Assembly (NCBI GenBank): GCA_030696345.1
Contig: JAUYSK010000021.1
Span: 32,943 to 96,942, forward strand
Direction: 5' to 3'
Origin: Azonexus sp.
GTDB lineage: Bacteria > Pseudomonadota > Gammaproteobacteria > Burkholderiales > Rhodocyclaceae
Length of the DNA: 64,000 nucleotides
The notes under the pieces were generated by a model. That model was not told where the DNA came from and did no database searches. It was given only the letters and a program-made list of their open reading frames with translations. How positions within the stretch are numbered: the stretch's first letter is position 1; the number at the start of each line of letters is the position of its first letter. Of this stretch, positions 21,366 to 31,274 are shown piece by piece. The translations under genes and the position numbers were made by a program.

Positions 21366-21950
21366 CTAGTTTTCTTTTTCGTAAACCACGTCGGCGCGGC
21401 GATTCTCGGCCCAGGATTCTTCATCGTGTCCTTTGAGCTTCGGTTGGGTTTCGCCAAGGGTCTTGATATTGACCTGCTTCTCCGGCGCGCCATGGCTGAT
21501 GATGGTGGCGCGAACTGTTTCAGCCCGCTTCAAACCCAGGCGGCGGTTGAATTCGGCGCTGCCTCGTTCGTCGGCATTACCTTCGATGCGGACGCGGGCC
21601 TTCGGATTTTCGGCCAAGTAGCGGGCATGAGCGCGCAGGGCCGGGTCATAGTCCGCCTTGAGGTCGGCGCTGTTGTAGTCGAAATAGACGCTGCGCTGGG
21701 TGCGCAGGCCATTCTGATCCATCTGGATGGCGTTATCGGTTCGGCCGGGGGCGCTGCCCTGAGTCGGGGCGGCTGCGGCGAGGCGGGGTTCTGTCTGCAA
21801 CTCCGCGGGCACTGGTTGTCCGAGGAGGCCGGGATGCACCTTGAGCAGGCCGCTTTGCGAAATATGCTTGCTCGGTGGGATATCGCCCTTGGTGGAGCAG
21901 GCGGCGAGCACGGCGGAAAGCAGGAGGGTGGCTGGCAGGGAGGCGCGCAT
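21366..21950 (-). CDS. OmpA/Pal-like peptidoglycan-binding lipoprotein
   Basis: 194-residue outer-membrane lipoprotein: signal peptide with lipobox 'VLAAC', a short linker, then a C-terminal OmpA domain (about 90-190). That domain has 'QRSVYFDYNSADL', 'IEGNADERGSAEFNRRLGLK' and 'RRADVVYE', which bind diaminopimelate in peptidoglycan. The ATG at 21950 is chosen because it starts the signal peptide. It resembles Pal but no tol genes are nearby, so it is more likely a stand-alone OmpA-family protein. Confidence 0.85.
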   Translation of the reverse strand: MRASLPATLLLSAVLAACSTKGDIPPSKHISQSGLLKVHPGLLGQPVPAELQTEPRLAAAAPTQGSAPGRTDNAIQMDQNGLRTQRSVYFDYNSADLKADYDPALRAHARYLAENPKARVRIEGNADERGSAEFNRRLGLKRAETVRATIISHGAPEKQVNIKTLGETQPKLKGHDEESWAENRRADVVYEKEN

Positions 21951-22086
21951 CTTGGATTTCGGCTGCGTGAAGAATGTTGAATGATAGCCGCTCGGGGCGC
22001 GCCCGAACAGGCCTGAATGTTTGCCTGGGTGTCGGGGAGAGGCTTTGTTTATCACGATTGGAGATAAACAAATTCTAATGCCGTCT

Positions 22087-22114
22087 TTGTGGTTATAAAC
22101 GATTCCGGTAAATT
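22087..22114 (+). promoter_or_regulatory. Weak candidate sigma70 promoter for the sulfate operon
   Basis: TTGTGG and TAAATT are 16 bases apart and end 26 bases before the sbp ATG. Hexamer match is modest. No clear CysB site could be identified by eye. Confidence 0.3.
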
Positions 22115-22140
22115 GCACCCGTTATCTGACGAGGTGTGCC

Positions 22141-23139
22141 ATGTTCCAATTACGTAAATCAATCTCTGCCCTGATGCTGGCGATGGTTGCCAGCGCCGCG
22201 CTGGCTGATGTCACGCTGCTCAATTCTTCCTACGATGTCGCCCGTGATGTATACAAGGATTACAACCCGATGTTCCAGAAATACTGGAAAGCCAAGTCGG
22301 GTGAGAGTATTGAGCTGAAACAGTCGCATGGCGGCTCAAGCAAGCAGGTGCGGGCGGTCGCAGATGGTCTGGAAGCGGATGTGGTGACGATGAATCAGGC
22401 AAATGACATCGAGTTTCTGGCCGAGAAGGGCCTGGTCGCCAAGGACTGGACGAAAAAATTCCCGAACAGTGCCTCGCCATACACCTCAGCGATGGTTTTC
22501 ATCGTTCGCAAGGGCAATCCGAAGGGCATCAAGGACTGGAACGATCTGGCGGCAACTGGCACCCAGATCATCATTCCGCACCCGAAAAATACCGGCAATG
22601 GCCGCAACACATATCTCTCGGCCTGGGCCTGGGCGCTCAAGCAGCCGGGTGGCAACGACAAGACGGCGCAGGAATTCCTCGGCAAACTGCTGAAGAATGC
22701 GCCGCTGTTCGCCGCCGGTGGCCGTGATGCGACGACAACTTTCATGCAGCGCAAGATGGGTGATGCGCTGATTACCTTCGAATCCGAGGCTGAAATGATC
22801 GCCAAGGAGTTCGGCAAGGGCGACTTCGAAGTGGTGTACCCCAGCCTGACTATGCAGACGGAGTTCCCGGTGGCGCTGGTCGAGAAGGTGGTCGACAAGA
22901 AGGGGACGCGCAAGCAGGCACAGGCGTATCTGGAATATCTGTGGTCGAAGGAAGGGCAGGAGAATGCTGCCCAGAACTACCTGCGGCCACGTGATGCAGA
23001 AATACTGAAGAAGTACGCCTCTTTCTTCCCGCCGTTGAAGACCTTTACTGTTGATGAAGTGTTTGGTGGTGCCAACAAGGCCTTCGCCATCCACTTCAAG
23101 GATGGTGGCTCCTTCGACCAGATTTACGTTCAGAAGTAA
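22141..23139 (+). CDS. sbp: Periplasmic sulfate-binding protein
   Basis: 332-residue substrate-binding protein of the Sbp/CysP family. Signal peptide about residues 1-22 ('LMLAMVASAALA'), then family motifs 'TLLNSSYDVARDVYKDYN', 'QSHGGSSKQVRAVADGLEAD' and 'IIPHPKNTGNGRNTYL'. It delivers sulfate or thiosulfate to the CysTWA ABC importer encoded immediately downstream (the cysT ATG directly follows the stop). An RBS-like GAGG precedes the ATG. With four genes in importer order, this is an assimilatory sulfate operon. Confidence 0.95.
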   Translation: MFQLRKSISALMLAMVASAALADVTLLNSSYDVARDVYKDYNPMFQKYWKAKSGESIELKQSHGGSSKQVRAVADGLEADVVTMNQANDIEFLAEKGLVAKDWTKKFPNSASPYTSAMVFIVRKGNPKGIKDWNDLAATGTQIIIPHPKNTGNGRNTYLSAWAWALKQPGGNDKTAQEFLGKLLKNAPLFAAGGRDATTTFMQRKMGDALITFESEAEMIAKEFGKGDFEVVYPSLTMQTEFPVALVEKVVDKKGTRKQAQAYLEYLWSKEGQENAAQNYLRPRDAEILKKYASFFPPLKTFTVDEVFGGANKAFAIHFKDGGSFDQIYVQK

Positions 23140-24015
23140 ATGGCGGCAAAAACCCACCGCGTGTTGCCCGGCTTTGGCCTGGCTCTGGGCTACACGCTGG
23201 TTTATCTCTCGTTGCTGATTCTGCTGCCGCTCGGTGGCCTGATCCTGAAGGCGTCCGAACTCGGCTTCGGGCAGATCATGGATATCGCGTTGGGTGAGCG
23301 TTCGCTGGCGGCGTTTCGCGTCACTTTTGGCGCCTCGTTTCTGGCTGCTGCGGTCAACGCCTTTTTTGGCCTGATTGTGGCCTGGATACTGGTGCGCTAC
23401 CCGTTTCCCGGCAAGCGTTTCGTCGATGCGCTGGTCGATCTGCCCTTCGCGCTGCCGACGGCCGTTGCCGGCATTACGCTGGCCACACTCTATGCGGGCA
23501 ATGGCTGGCTTGGCCAGTTCATCGAACCGCTCGGCTTCAAGGTGGCCTACACGCCTTGGGGTATCGTCGTGGCGCTGACCTTCATCACGCTGCCTTTTGT
23601 CGTGCGCACCTTGCAGCCGGTGATAGAAGATATTGAAACCGAGGTTGAGGAAGCTGCTGCTTCACTCGGTGCCTCGCGCTGGCAAACCTTCGTCAAAGTT
23701 ATTTTCCCGGCCATTTTCCCGGCGCTGCTGACCGGCTTCGCGCTGGCCTTTGCCCGTGCCGTCGGCGAGTACGGCTCGGTAATTTTCATCGCCGGCAACC
23801 TGCCGCTGATTTCCGAAATCACGCCGCTGCTGATCATTTCCAAGCTGGAGCAATATGACGTGCTGGGGGCGACGGCGCTGGCAGTGGTCATGCTGGGGCT
23901 GTCCTTTTTGCTGCTGCTGAGCGTCAACCTGCTGCAATGGTGGACGGCCAACCGGCACAAAAATAGTGAACCGCTGGAAGTCGCTGCGGCCAAGGCAAGC
24001 GGGGGGGCGCAATGA
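23140..24015 (+). CDS. cysT: Sulfate ABC transporter permease CysT (CysU)
   Basis: 291-residue inner-membrane permease with about six hydrophobic segments. The cytoplasmic EAA loop that contacts CysA reads 'EEAAASLGASRWQTFVKV'. The family motif 'LPFALPTAVAGITLA' is present. It begins directly after the sbp stop, and its last bases overlap the cysW ATG by 4, indicating tight coupling. Confidence 0.95.
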   Translation: MAAKTHRVLPGFGLALGYTLVYLSLLILLPLGGLILKASELGFGQIMDIALGERSLAAFRVTFGASFLAAAVNAFFGLIVAWILVRYPFPGKRFVDALVDLPFALPTAVAGITLATLYAGNGWLGQFIEPLGFKVAYTPWGIVVALTFITLPFVVRTLQPVIEDIETEVEEAAASLGASRWQTFVKVIFPAIFPALLTGFALAFARAVGEYGSVIFIAGNLPLISEITPLLIISKLEQYDVLGATALAVVMLGLSFLLLLSVNLLQWWTANRHKNSEPLEVAAAKASGGAQ

Positions 24016-24875
24016 AATCGACACGCGCTACACAGGAACCGGTCTGGGTTCGTTACACGCTCCTGACCATAGGCCTGAGCTTCCTGTTCTTTTTCCTTGG
24101 TCTGCCGTTATTGGCCGTGTTTGTCGAAGCACTGGCCCAGGGCGTGCCGGTCTACATTGAAGCGTTGAAGGAGCCGGAAACTGCCTCGGCTATCTGGTTG
24201 ACCGTAGGCATTGCGCTGGCCGTACTGCCGTTCAACATCGTCTTTGGGGTGGCGGCCGCCTGGGCCATTGCCAAGTTCGAGTTCAAGGGAAAGAGCCTGC
24301 TGATCACGCTGATCGACCTGCCGTTTGCGGTCAGCCCGGTGGTTGCCGGCCTGATCTTCATTCTGCTCTTCGGTTCGCAGGGTACTTTCGGTGAGTGGCT
24401 CTCCGAGCACGACATCAAGATTATCTTTGCCGTGCCGGGGATGATCCTCGCCACCTTGTTCATCACCTTCCCCTTCATCGCCCGCGAGCTGATTCCGCTG
24501 ATGCAGGCGCAAGGCAAGGACGAGGAAGAGGCGGCAGTGTCGCTCGGTGCTTCGGGCTGGCAGATGTTCATTCGGGTGACTTTGCCCAACATCAAGTGGG
24601 GCCTGCTCTATGGCGTGATTTTGTCGAACGCCCGGGCGATGGGCGAGTTTGGTGCGGTGTCGGTGGTTTCCGGCCACATCCGCGGCGAGACTAATACGCT
24701 GCCGCTGCACGTCGAAATTCTCTACAACGAATACAACGCCATCGGCGCCTTCGCCGCCGCTTCCATCCTTGCCTTGCTGGCGCTGGTCACGCTGGTCGCC
24801 AAAACCATCGTCGAGTGGCGGATGAAAAAAGAAACCGAAATGCTGAACACGGTGCTGGCACCGGAGAAAACCTGA
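24012..24875 (+). CDS. cysW: Sulfate ABC transporter permease CysW
   Basis: 287-residue second permease subunit, about six membrane spans, with EAA loop '[20 protein letters not shown]' and '[15 protein letters not shown]'. '[19 protein letters not shown]' is characteristic of CysW. Overlaps cysT by 4 bases and cysA by one. Confidence 0.95.
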   Translation: MKSTRATQEPVWVRYTLLTIGLSFLFFFLGLPLLAVFVEALAQGVPVYIEALKEPETASAIWLTVGIALAVLPFNIVFGVAAAWAIAKFEFKGKSLLITLIDLPFAVSPVVAGLIFILLFGSQGTFGEWLSEHDIKIIFAVPGMILATLFITFPFIARELIPLMQAQGKDEEEAAVSLGASGWQMFIRVTLPNIKWGLLYGVILSNARAMGEFGAVSVVSGHIRGETNTLPLHVEILYNEYNAIGAFAAASILALLALVTLVAKTIVEWRMKKETEMLNTVLAPEKT

Positions 24876-25942
24876 TGAGTATCGAAATCCGCAACATCTC
24901 CAAGCGCTTCGGCAATTTCGTCGCGCTCGACAATATCAATCTCGACATCCCGACCGGCGAGCTGGTCGCCCTGCTCGGCCCCTCCGGCTGCGGCAAGACG
25001 ACGCTGCTACGGATCATCGCCGGCATGGAAAGCGCCGACGGTGGCGAAGTGCTGTTTTCCGGCGAAGACGCCACCCACCTGCATGCCCGGGAGCGCGAAG
25101 TTGGTTTTGTCTTCCAGCATTACGCGCTGTTCCGCCACATGACAGTGTTCGAGAATGTCGCCTTCGGCCTGCGCGTCAAACCGCGCAAGGAGCGCCCTTC
25201 AGATGCCGAGATCAAGCGCCGCGTCATGGAGTTGCTCAGCCTTGTCCAGCTCGACTGGCTGGCTGATCGCTACCCGTCGCAACTTTCCGGCGGACAACGC
25301 CAGCGGATTGCGCTGGCCCGGGCGCTGGCCGTTGAACCCAAGGTGTTGCTGCTCGACGAACCGTTCGGTGCCCTCGATACCAAGGTCCGCAAGGAGCTTC
25401 GCCGCTGGTTGCGTCGCCTGCACGACGACATGCACATCTCCAGTGTTTTCGTCACACACGATCAGGAAGAAGCGCTGGAAGTGGCCGATCGTGTGGTGGT
25501 CATGAACCACGGCAGGATCGAGCAGATCGGCTCGCCTGACGAGGTGTATTCCAGCCCGGCCTCGCCCTTCGTTTATCAGTTCCTCGGCAACGTGAACGTC
25601 TTTCACAGCCGGCAGCAGGGCGCCTATGCCGAGGTCGAGCGTGGCGAGGTGGCCGAGAAGGCAACCGCTTTTGTCCGGCCCCACGATATCGATATCACCC
25701 ACCAACCGAGCGAAGACGGCTTGCAGGCGAAGGTGCAGCACGTGCATCCGATCGGGCCGGTGGTCCGCATCGAGCTGCTGCACGGTAGCGAGATCATCGA
25801 AGTCGAGCTTTCGCGCGAGCGGCACGAGTTGCTGCAATTGACCGTCGGCCAGGCGGTCTGGTTCCGGCCGCGTCAGATGAGGGTTTTTGGAACCGACACA
25901 TCGCTGCGGTCGACCCCGGAAAAACAGGCATTTCTGTTCTGA
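24875..25942 (+). CDS. cysA: Sulfate/thiosulfate importer ATPase CysA
   Basis: 355-residue ABC ATPase that energises sulfate uptake. Walker A 'GPSGCGKTT', signature 'LSGGQRQR', Walker B '[12 protein letters not shown]' and switch histidine '[10 protein letters not shown]' are all present; a TOBE domain forms the C-terminus. The ATG at 24875 is chosen because it overlaps the cysW stop and begins with the family N-terminus '[13 protein letters not shown]'. Last gene of the operon. Confidence 0.96.
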   Translation: MSIEIRNISKRFGNFVALDNINLDIPTGELVALLGPSGCGKTTLLRIIAGMESADGGEVLFSGEDATHLHAREREVGFVFQHYALFRHMTVFENVAFGLRVKPRKERPSDAEIKRRVMELLSLVQLDWLADRYPSQLSGGQRQRIALARALAVEPKVLLLDEPFGALDTKVRKELRRWLRRLHDDMHISSVFVTHDQEEALEVADRVVVMNHGRIEQIGSPDEVYSSPASPFVYQFLGNVNVFHSRQQGAYAEVERGEVAEKATAFVRPHDIDITHQPSEDGLQAKVQHVHPIGPVVRIELLHGSEIIEVELSRERHELLQLTVGQAVWFRPRQMRVFGTDTSLRSTPEKQAFLF

Positions 25943-25972
25943 TTTCGGGCAAGGAAGGCACTCGGGAGCGGG

Positions 25973-25981
25973 TGTTATAAT
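25973..25981 (+). promoter_or_regulatory. Candidate extended -10 promoter of hemA
   Basis: TGTTATAAT is a perfect TATAAT box with the TGn extension, 34 bases before the hemA GTG. No good -35 hexamer is seen, as is common for extended -10 promoters. Confidence 0.55.
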
Positions 25982-26014
25982 CGGCCCCCATTTCGTGCGC
26001 CCCAGCCCAAACCG

Positions 26015-27265
26015 GTGATCTTTACCCTCGGCATCAACCATCATTCCGCACCGCTCGCCATTCGCGAGCGGGTGGCGTTTAATGCCGAAAAACTGCATCA
26101 GGCGCTGGCTGACCTGACGCACAACCACCCGGTCAAGGAAGTGGCGATCCTCTCGACCTGCAACCGCACTGAAATTTACTGCGCGGCCGAGACACCTGAT
26201 GTGGTGATCGACTGGCTGGCTCAATACCACCAGGTCGAACGCAGCGAGATTCTGCCTTACCTCTACACCCACGATCAGACGGCCGCAATTCGCCATGCTT
26301 TCCGCGTCGCCAGCGGCCTCGATTCGATGGTTATCGGTGAGCCGCAGATTCTTGGTCAGATGAAAGACGCGGTGCGCGTTGCTGAAGAGAGCGGCACGCT
26401 CGGCACGCAGTTGCACAAGCTGTTTCAGCGCTCATTCTCGGTGGCCAAGGAAGTGCGCAGCACGACGGCGATCGGTGCCAACATCGTCTCAATGGCGGCG
26501 GCAGGGGTGCATCTGGCCGAGCGGATTTTCGAGTCGATCGACACCCAGCGCATCCTGTTCATCGGTGCCGGCGAAATGATCGAACTCTGTGCCGCTCACT
26601 TCTGCGCCCGGCAGCCGAAACAGGTCACTATTGCCAACCGCACGATTGAACGTGGTCGGGCGCTGGCGGAGCGCTTCAACGGAACGGCCATCCGCCTCGA
26701 TGAACTGGGCGAGCATCTTGCCCAGCACGACATTGTCGTCTCGTGTACGGCCAGCCCGCTGCCCATCATTGGCCTCGGCATGGTCGAGCGGGCGGTCAAG
26801 GTGCGTCGTCACCGGCCAATGTTCATGGTCGACCTTGCTGTGCCGCGCGATATCGAAGAAGAAGTTGGCGAGCTGGATGATGTCTTTCTTTACACGGTCG
26901 ATGATCTGGCGCAGGTTGTCGAGAACGGCATGGAATCCCGGCAGGCTGCCGTCCTCGATGCTGAAAACATTATCGCCTGCCGCGTTCAGGACTTTATTGT
27001 CTGGCTGCAGGGACGCGATACCGTGCCGGTTATCCGTTCACTGCGCGACTCTGCCGAGCGCATGCGGCGTCACGAACTTGAGCATGCCATCAAATTGCTG
27101 GCCAAGGGCGAATCGCCGGAGAAGGTGCTCGACCATCTGTCGCATCGGCTGACCAACAAGTTGTTGCATGCGCCGACCCAGTCGCTAAACCTGGCCGAAG
27201 GCCAGGAGAGGGCCGAACTACAGTCGGCTGCCAGCCGGCTTTTTCACCTGCATTCGAACGACTGA
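26015..27265 (+). CDS. hemA: Glutamyl-tRNA reductase HemA
   Basis: First committed step of C5 tetrapyrrole synthesis: reduces glutamyl-tRNA to glutamate-1-semialdehyde with NADPH. The catalytic cysteine lies in '[12 protein letters not shown]', and '[15 protein letters not shown]' and the NADPH-binding '[11 protein letters not shown]' are present. 416 residues, GTG start. In many beta- and gammaproteobacteria hemA is followed by prfA and prmC; here a diguanylate cyclase on the opposite strand intervenes and overlaps the 3' end of hemA by 48 bases. Confidence 0.96.
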   Translation: MIFTLGINHHSAPLAIRERVAFNAEKLHQALADLTHNHPVKEVAILSTCNRTEIYCAAETPDVVIDWLAQYHQVERSEILPYLYTHDQTAAIRHAFRVASGLDSMVIGEPQILGQMKDAVRVAEESGTLGTQLHKLFQRSFSVAKEVRSTTAIGANIVSMAAAGVHLAERIFESIDTQRILFIGAGEMIELCAAHFCARQPKQVTIANRTIERGRALAERFNGTAIRLDELGEHLAQHDIVVSCTASPLPIIGLGMVERAVKVRRHRPMFMVDLAVPRDIEEEVGELDDVFLYTVDDLAQVVENGMESRQAAVLDAENIIACRVQDFIVWLQGRDTVPVIRSLRDSAERMRRHELEHAIKLLAKGESPEKVLDHLSHRLTNKLLHAPTQSLNLAEGQERAELQSAASRLFHLHSND

Positions 27266-28885
27266 GCCCTGGCTCGGCGTTGGCGCGATCAGCAACTGGT
27301 TGCGGCCATTGCGCTTGGCCTCCAACAAGGCAGCATCGGCCGCTTCGATCAGGGTCGAGGTGGTCAGGTAATCGGGCAGGCTGGCGACGCCACAACTGAA
27401 GGTGACGCGCACCGAGCCTTGGGCGTGGGCATGTGGCAGCGAGGAAAAGTCCTGACGTATCTGGTTGAGCAGGGCCGTCGCTTGATCGAGATCGGTGTCG
27501 GGCAGGGCGATCAGAAACTCTTCGCCACCATAACGTCCGATCAGGTCGGAATTGCGTAGCCGGCCGCGCAGCAACCAGGCCAGGCTGCGAATGACCTGAT
27601 CGCCAACCGGGTGGCCGTAGTTGTCATTGATCGATTTGAACTTGTCGATATCGATCATCGCCACGACCAGACGGCCATCGTTCGTGGCGGCATGCAGCAT
27701 GCGTTCGAGATGGCCCTTGGCGGTCGAGTGGTTGAGCAGCCCGGTCAGGCTGTCGTGGTGACCGGAATAGAGCATTTCGCGATAGCGCTCGATCTTGGTC
27801 TTGACGACGGAGGCCAGAAGAACCGGATTGATCGGCTTGGTCAAAAACTGATCGCCGCCCAGACGCAAGGCTTCGACCTGCTGAACGATGTCGGTTTCGC
27901 TCGACAGGTAGATCACTGGCAGCGAGTGGAATTCCGGAATCTGCCGCAGGGCGCTGGTGACTTCGACGCCGGTGCAGAAGGGCATGTACATGTCCATCAG
28001 GATGGCGTCGGGGCGGTATTCGGTCGCGAATTCAAGTAGCAGGCGTGGGTCGTTGATAGCCCGGCTTTCGATGCCATGTTGGGTGAGCGAGCGCCGGATG
28101 TGGGCGACAGCCGTTGCCGAGTCTTCGACGACAAGGACGCGATGCGGTTCGTGTGCGTGGGTCTGAACCAAGTCGAGGATGCGCGATAGCACATCGCTGA
28201 CTTTCTTGCCCGCCGGGACGCAGGCATCAGCACCCGCTCGCTGGAGCAGTACGATGCTTTGCAGATTGGCGGGCACCGACAGGCAGTAGAAAAAACTGGT
28301 CGGGAAGTTGGTGCGCAGCGCCATGATCCCCGCCACTTCATCCGGCGAGTAGGCAGAGCCTTCCTTGTCGGGGATGAAAATGATCGCTAGTGGCGGTTCT
28401 TCGGTGGTGGGCTGTTTGTTCCAGCGTGCTTCTTCAGGCTTGAAACCGAAAAAGTTGAGCTGCTCGAACAAGGCTGCGGTCCACGGGTGTTGCGGCCGAG
28501 AAATGACCAGTACCGTGCGCTGGTGATGGCATGAGGTTTCATCGTCGGCCGGGGTGTCCGAAACCCGGCGTGGCTTGATGGCCGGCGTTTCGTAGCGGCG
28601 CAATTCGCTCAGGATAATGCTCAGCTGACGGTCGATGGCATTGGCCTGATCGATCGGGATCGGGTGCATCGAGCTGTCACCGTAGAGCGCCAGCGCGGTG
28701 TTTTCAAGTTCCTGGCAGGCGCGCACAAGGCCGGGCAAATGCCGGCGATTGAACTGCTCGGTCAGCCCGTTTAGCGACAGCGTGAATTCGACAAAAAACT
28801 CGACCTCACCGTTGTCGCGGTAGGTCTTCCAGCGATGTTCCAAGGTCTCCGCCAGTGCGATGACGGAGTGGGGGATATGAGGCAT
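27218..28885 (-). CDS. Receiver-GGDEF diguanylate cyclase
   Basis: 555 residues. A helical N-terminal region (1-115) and a degenerate receiver-like segment (about 120-235, '[12 protein letters not shown]') precede a true receiver domain (about 243-360). That domain has the phosphoacceptor in '[17 protein letters not shown]' and lysine in 'FLTKPINP'. The C-terminal GGDEF domain carries an intact active site '[12 protein letters not shown]' and 'DSLTGLLNH', so it should make cyclic-di-GMP when phosphorylated. Its 3' end overlaps hemA tail-to-tail, and it splits the hemA-prfA pair. Confidence 0.9.
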   Translation of the reverse strand: MPHIPHSVIALAETLEHRWKTYRDNGEVEFFVEFTLSLNGLTEQFNRRHLPGLVRACQELENTALALYGDSSMHPIPIDQANAIDRQLSIILSELRRYETPAIKPRRVSDTPADDETSCHHQRTVLVISRPQHPWTAALFEQLNFFGFKPEEARWNKQPTTEEPPLAIIFIPDKEGSAYSPDEVAGIMALRTNFPTSFFYCLSVPANLQSIVLLQRAGADACVPAGKKVSDVLSRILDLVQTHAHEPHRVLVVEDSATAVAHIRRSLTQHGIESRAINDPRLLLEFATEYRPDAILMDMYMPFCTGVEVTSALRQIPEFHSLPVIYLSSETDIVQQVEALRLGGDQFLTKPINPVLLASVVKTKIERYREMLYSGHHDSLTGLLNHSTAKGHLERMLHAATNDGRLVVAMIDIDKFKSINDNYGHPVGDQVIRSLAWLLRGRLRNSDLIGRYGGEEFLIALPDTDLDQATALLNQIRQDFSSLPHAHAQGSVRVTFSCGVASLPDYLTTSTLIEAADAALLEAKRNGRNQLLIAPTPSQGSVVRMQVKKPAGSRL

Positions 28886-29019
28886 TGGCTGAGGGCGTCC
28901 TGAATCGCATGATTATCCACTTTGAATTGGCGAATGGCAATTGCCGTTCGTCGCCGACGAGATGTGTTCTCGGGTAACATGACGCCCCCTTGAACCATTT
29001 AGCTGGCTAGCCTTCCGAC

Positions 29020-30102
29020 ATGAAATCGAGCATCCGCCAAAAACTTGTATTGCTGGTCGATCGTCTCGATGAAATTGATCGCATGCTGTCGGCGCCGGGT
29101 ACGGCCAACGACATGGATCAGTTCCGCCGACTCTCCCGCGAGCGGGCGGAACTTGACCCGGTGATCGTCCAGTTCAACGCTTTTCGTCAGGCCGAAAATG
29201 ATCTGGCCGAGGCCGAGGCGATGCGCGACGATCCGGAAATGCGCGACTTCGCCGAGGAAGAAATTGCCTCAGGAAAATCGCGCCTGCCGGGACTTGAAAT
29301 TGAATTGCAGAAGTTGTTGTTGCCGAAAGACCCGAACGACGAGCGCAGCGTTCTTCTCGAAATCCGCGCCGGTACCGGCGGCGATGAGTCAGCCCTGTTT
29401 GCCGGCGATCTTTTTCGCATGTACTCGCGCTTCGCCGAGCGTCAGCGCTGGCAGGTCGAAGTCATGTCGGCCAGTGAGTCGGAACTGGGCGGCTATCGCG
29501 AAATAATTTGCAGGATCGGTGGCAGCGGCGCCTATTCGCGGCTGAAATTCGAGTCCGGCGGCCATCGTGTCCAGCGTGTGCCGGAAACCGAAACCCAGGG
29601 CCGCATCCACACTTCGGCCTGTACCGTGGCGATCATGCCGGAAGTCGATGAGGTTGAAGACGTCAACCTCAACCCGGCCGATCTGCGCATCGACACCTTC
29701 CGCGCTTCCGGGGCTGGCGGTCAGCACATCAACAAGACCGACTCGGCCGTGCGCATCACCCATTTGCCGACCGGCATTGTCGCCGAGTGTCAGGATGGTC
29801 GTTCGCAGCACGCCAACAAGGCGTCGGCCATGAAGGTGCTGGCGGCCCGCATCAAGGATGTTCAGGTGCGCGCCCAGCAGGCGCATATTTCCAGCACGCG
29901 CAAAAGCCTGATCGGTTCCGGCGACCGCTCCGAACGCATCCGTACCTACAACTTTCCGCAGGGCCGCATCACCGATCACCGCATCAACCTGACGCTGTAC
30001 AAGATTGCGGCGATTCTCGATGGGGATATGGATGAGCTGCTCGGCGCGCTGGCAGCCGAACATCAGGCCGATCTGCTGGCCGAACTGGCGGAACAGAACT
30101 GA
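29020..30102 (+). CDS. prfA: Peptide chain release factor 1
   Basis: Recognises UAA and UAG and triggers peptide release. The GGQ motif that enters the peptidyl-transferase centre is at residues 233-235 ('[12 protein letters not shown]'); the codon-recognition region lies in '[17 protein letters not shown]'. 360 residues, standard length. The glutamine of GGQ is methylated by PrmC, normally encoded immediately downstream but here nearly 10 kb away. A GGAGG sequence 5 bases after the stop is not followed by any start codon. Confidence 0.97.
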   Translation: MKSSIRQKLVLLVDRLDEIDRMLSAPGTANDMDQFRRLSRERAELDPVIVQFNAFRQAENDLAEAEAMRDDPEMRDFAEEEIASGKSRLPGLEIELQKLLLPKDPNDERSVLLEIRAGTGGDESALFAGDLFRMYSRFAERQRWQVEVMSASESELGGYREIICRIGGSGAYSRLKFESGGHRVQRVPETETQGRIHTSACTVAIMPEVDEVEDVNLNPADLRIDTFRASGAGGQHINKTDSAVRITHLPTGIVAECQDGRSQHANKASAMKVLAARIKDVQVRAQQAHISSTRKSLIGSGDRSERIRTYNFPQGRITDHRINLTLYKIAAILDGDMDELLGALAAEHQADLLAELAEQN

Positions 30103-30484
30103 GCCCGGAGGTTACAGGCGGGACGAAAGTCTGCTTTCATCCGTGCAAGGATCCATCATTACGCCAATGGGAATGCTGCGGTCAACCGCTAAAAAAGGCC
30201 AAAATCGGGAGTGCTGACGTATCGCTCGGATCCGCATATTCACCCCGTGGTTGATGGCTCGCCTCCCCTCTCTTTTTTGTCCCTTTGCTGACCTCCTCCG
30301 CGGGTGGTTTATACACATTTACAAGCCTTCTTGGGGAGTGTGCAACGCCCATTCAAGTCATTGCTGCATAAGGGTTTATTGATTTACACGCGACGATATG
30401 CCGCAGTCTGCAAGTGTCCGCTTCGGATAAGCTTTGGGTAGATTACACACAAGTAATCCGTCCAAATGAAGTTTCCCCGAAAGG
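30103..30484. other. prfA to PEP-CTERM intergenic region (island left edge)
   Basis: About 380 bases. It starts with an orphan GGAGG (30107-30111) where prmC would normally begin, then a near-perfect hairpin (GGACGAAAG/CTTTCATCC, 30121-30142) that may end prfA transcription, and later the Crp-like motif at 30389-30405. No gene is recognisable in between. Confidence 0.5.
30389..30405. promoter_or_regulatory. Crp-family-like operator before the first PEP-CTERM gene
   Basis: CGCGACGATATGCCGCA matches the site at 35484-35500 (reverse strand) in 14 of 17 positions and the right-hand site before the crp gene less closely. Its core is GCGAC-GATAT-G. It is about 80 bases before the start codon; a possible -10 (TAAGCT) lies about 22 bases downstream. 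Confidence 0.5.
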
Positions 30485-31216
30485 ATGAATATGAAGAAAA
30501 GTACGCTGAATACTGCATTGTTTCTCGCTGGCCTGATTTCCCTCCCGGCCATGGCCCATGTCAGTTATACCAATCGCGATCTGGGAACGTTTTCCGGCCT
30601 GAGCGCCGCATCGAACAGCATCACGAACCAGACCACTTACAATTTTGGCTGGGCCGATGCCGCCGACACTGACTGGGGTGATTCCCACAAGGGTAAATGG
30701 TACAAGTTCACGCTGGGAAATGCTGCCGATGTGACGCTTACCGCGTCGGCCAATGCGACAGCAACCCCCGCCTCGATTGGCGGCCTGCTTCCGGCCTTCT
30801 CGCTCTATCAGGGGCTGGCTCCGTCTGCCGCTTACGACACCTCAGCCGTTTCTTTGACTTACCGTGCCTCACTGGGCTTTCCGACCGAGGGTTCACTCAA
30901 TGCCCTCGGTAGTTTCAAGATCGGCAACGATGCTGGGACCATCAGCCAGCTGACTTTCGTCGGTTATGCCGCCGATGAGGGCGTCGCCGATGGCCTGGTC
31001 AGCAAGACCTTTGCGCTCGGTGCCGGTAGCTACTCGCTGTGGATAGGCGGCGCCAACTATGCTGGACAGTTCAGTCCCCTGCCGTTGAATACATACGGCG
31101 TAACAGCCAGCATTGGTATTGCGCCGGTTCCCGAGCCTGAAACCTACGCCATGTTGCTCGCCGGCCTTGGTTTGATTGGTGCCATCGCACGTCGCCGGAC
31201 ACCCAAAGCTGCATAA
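30485..31216 (+). CDS. PEP-CTERM protein with predicted N-terminal histidine
   Basis: 243-residue exported protein. Signal peptide about residues 1-24, cleavage expected after 'LPAMA', leaving a mature protein beginning with His ('HVSYTNRDLGTF'). The body is a beta-rich, Thr/Ser/Ala/Gly-rich domain of no recognised family. The C-terminus is a full PEP-CTERM signal: 'PVPEPETYAMLLAGLGLIG' then 'AIARRR', recognised and cut by an exosortase. Translation starts at ATG 30485, preceded by GAAAGGATG. Single-gene unit with a Crp-like motif upstream and a hairpin downstream. A copper link is suggested only by its neighbours and the N-terminal His. Confidence 0.88.
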   Translation: MNMKKSTLNTALFLAGLISLPAMAHVSYTNRDLGTFSGLSAASNSITNQTTYNFGWADAADTDWGDSHKGKWYKFTLGNAADVTLTASANATATPASIGGLLPAFSLYQGLAPSAAYDTSAVSLTYRASLGFPTEGSLNALGSFKIGNDAGTISQLTFVGYAADEGVADGLVSKTFALGAGSYSLWIGGANYAGQFSPLPLNTYGVTASIGIAPVPEPETYAMLLAGLGLIGAIARRRTPKAA

Positions 31217-31236
31217 GTTGTGTTGAAGTTCCAATG

Positions 31237-31264
31237 CCCGGTTGGCCTCGTTTCGCCAACCGGG
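31237..31264. terminator. Hairpin between convergent PEP-CTERM and receptor genes
   Basis: Perfect 10-bp stem CCCGGTTGGC / GCCAACCGGG with an 8-base loop. No T-tract follows, so it may stabilise 3' ends rather than terminate by itself. It serves both converging units. Confidence 0.6.
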
Positions 31265-31274
31265 TACCTGAACT

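Noticed and set aside
25199..26416. 405-residue minus-strand frame across cysA and hemA
   Set aside because: Mirrors two well-supported genes, shows no recognisable family and would span their intergenic promoter.
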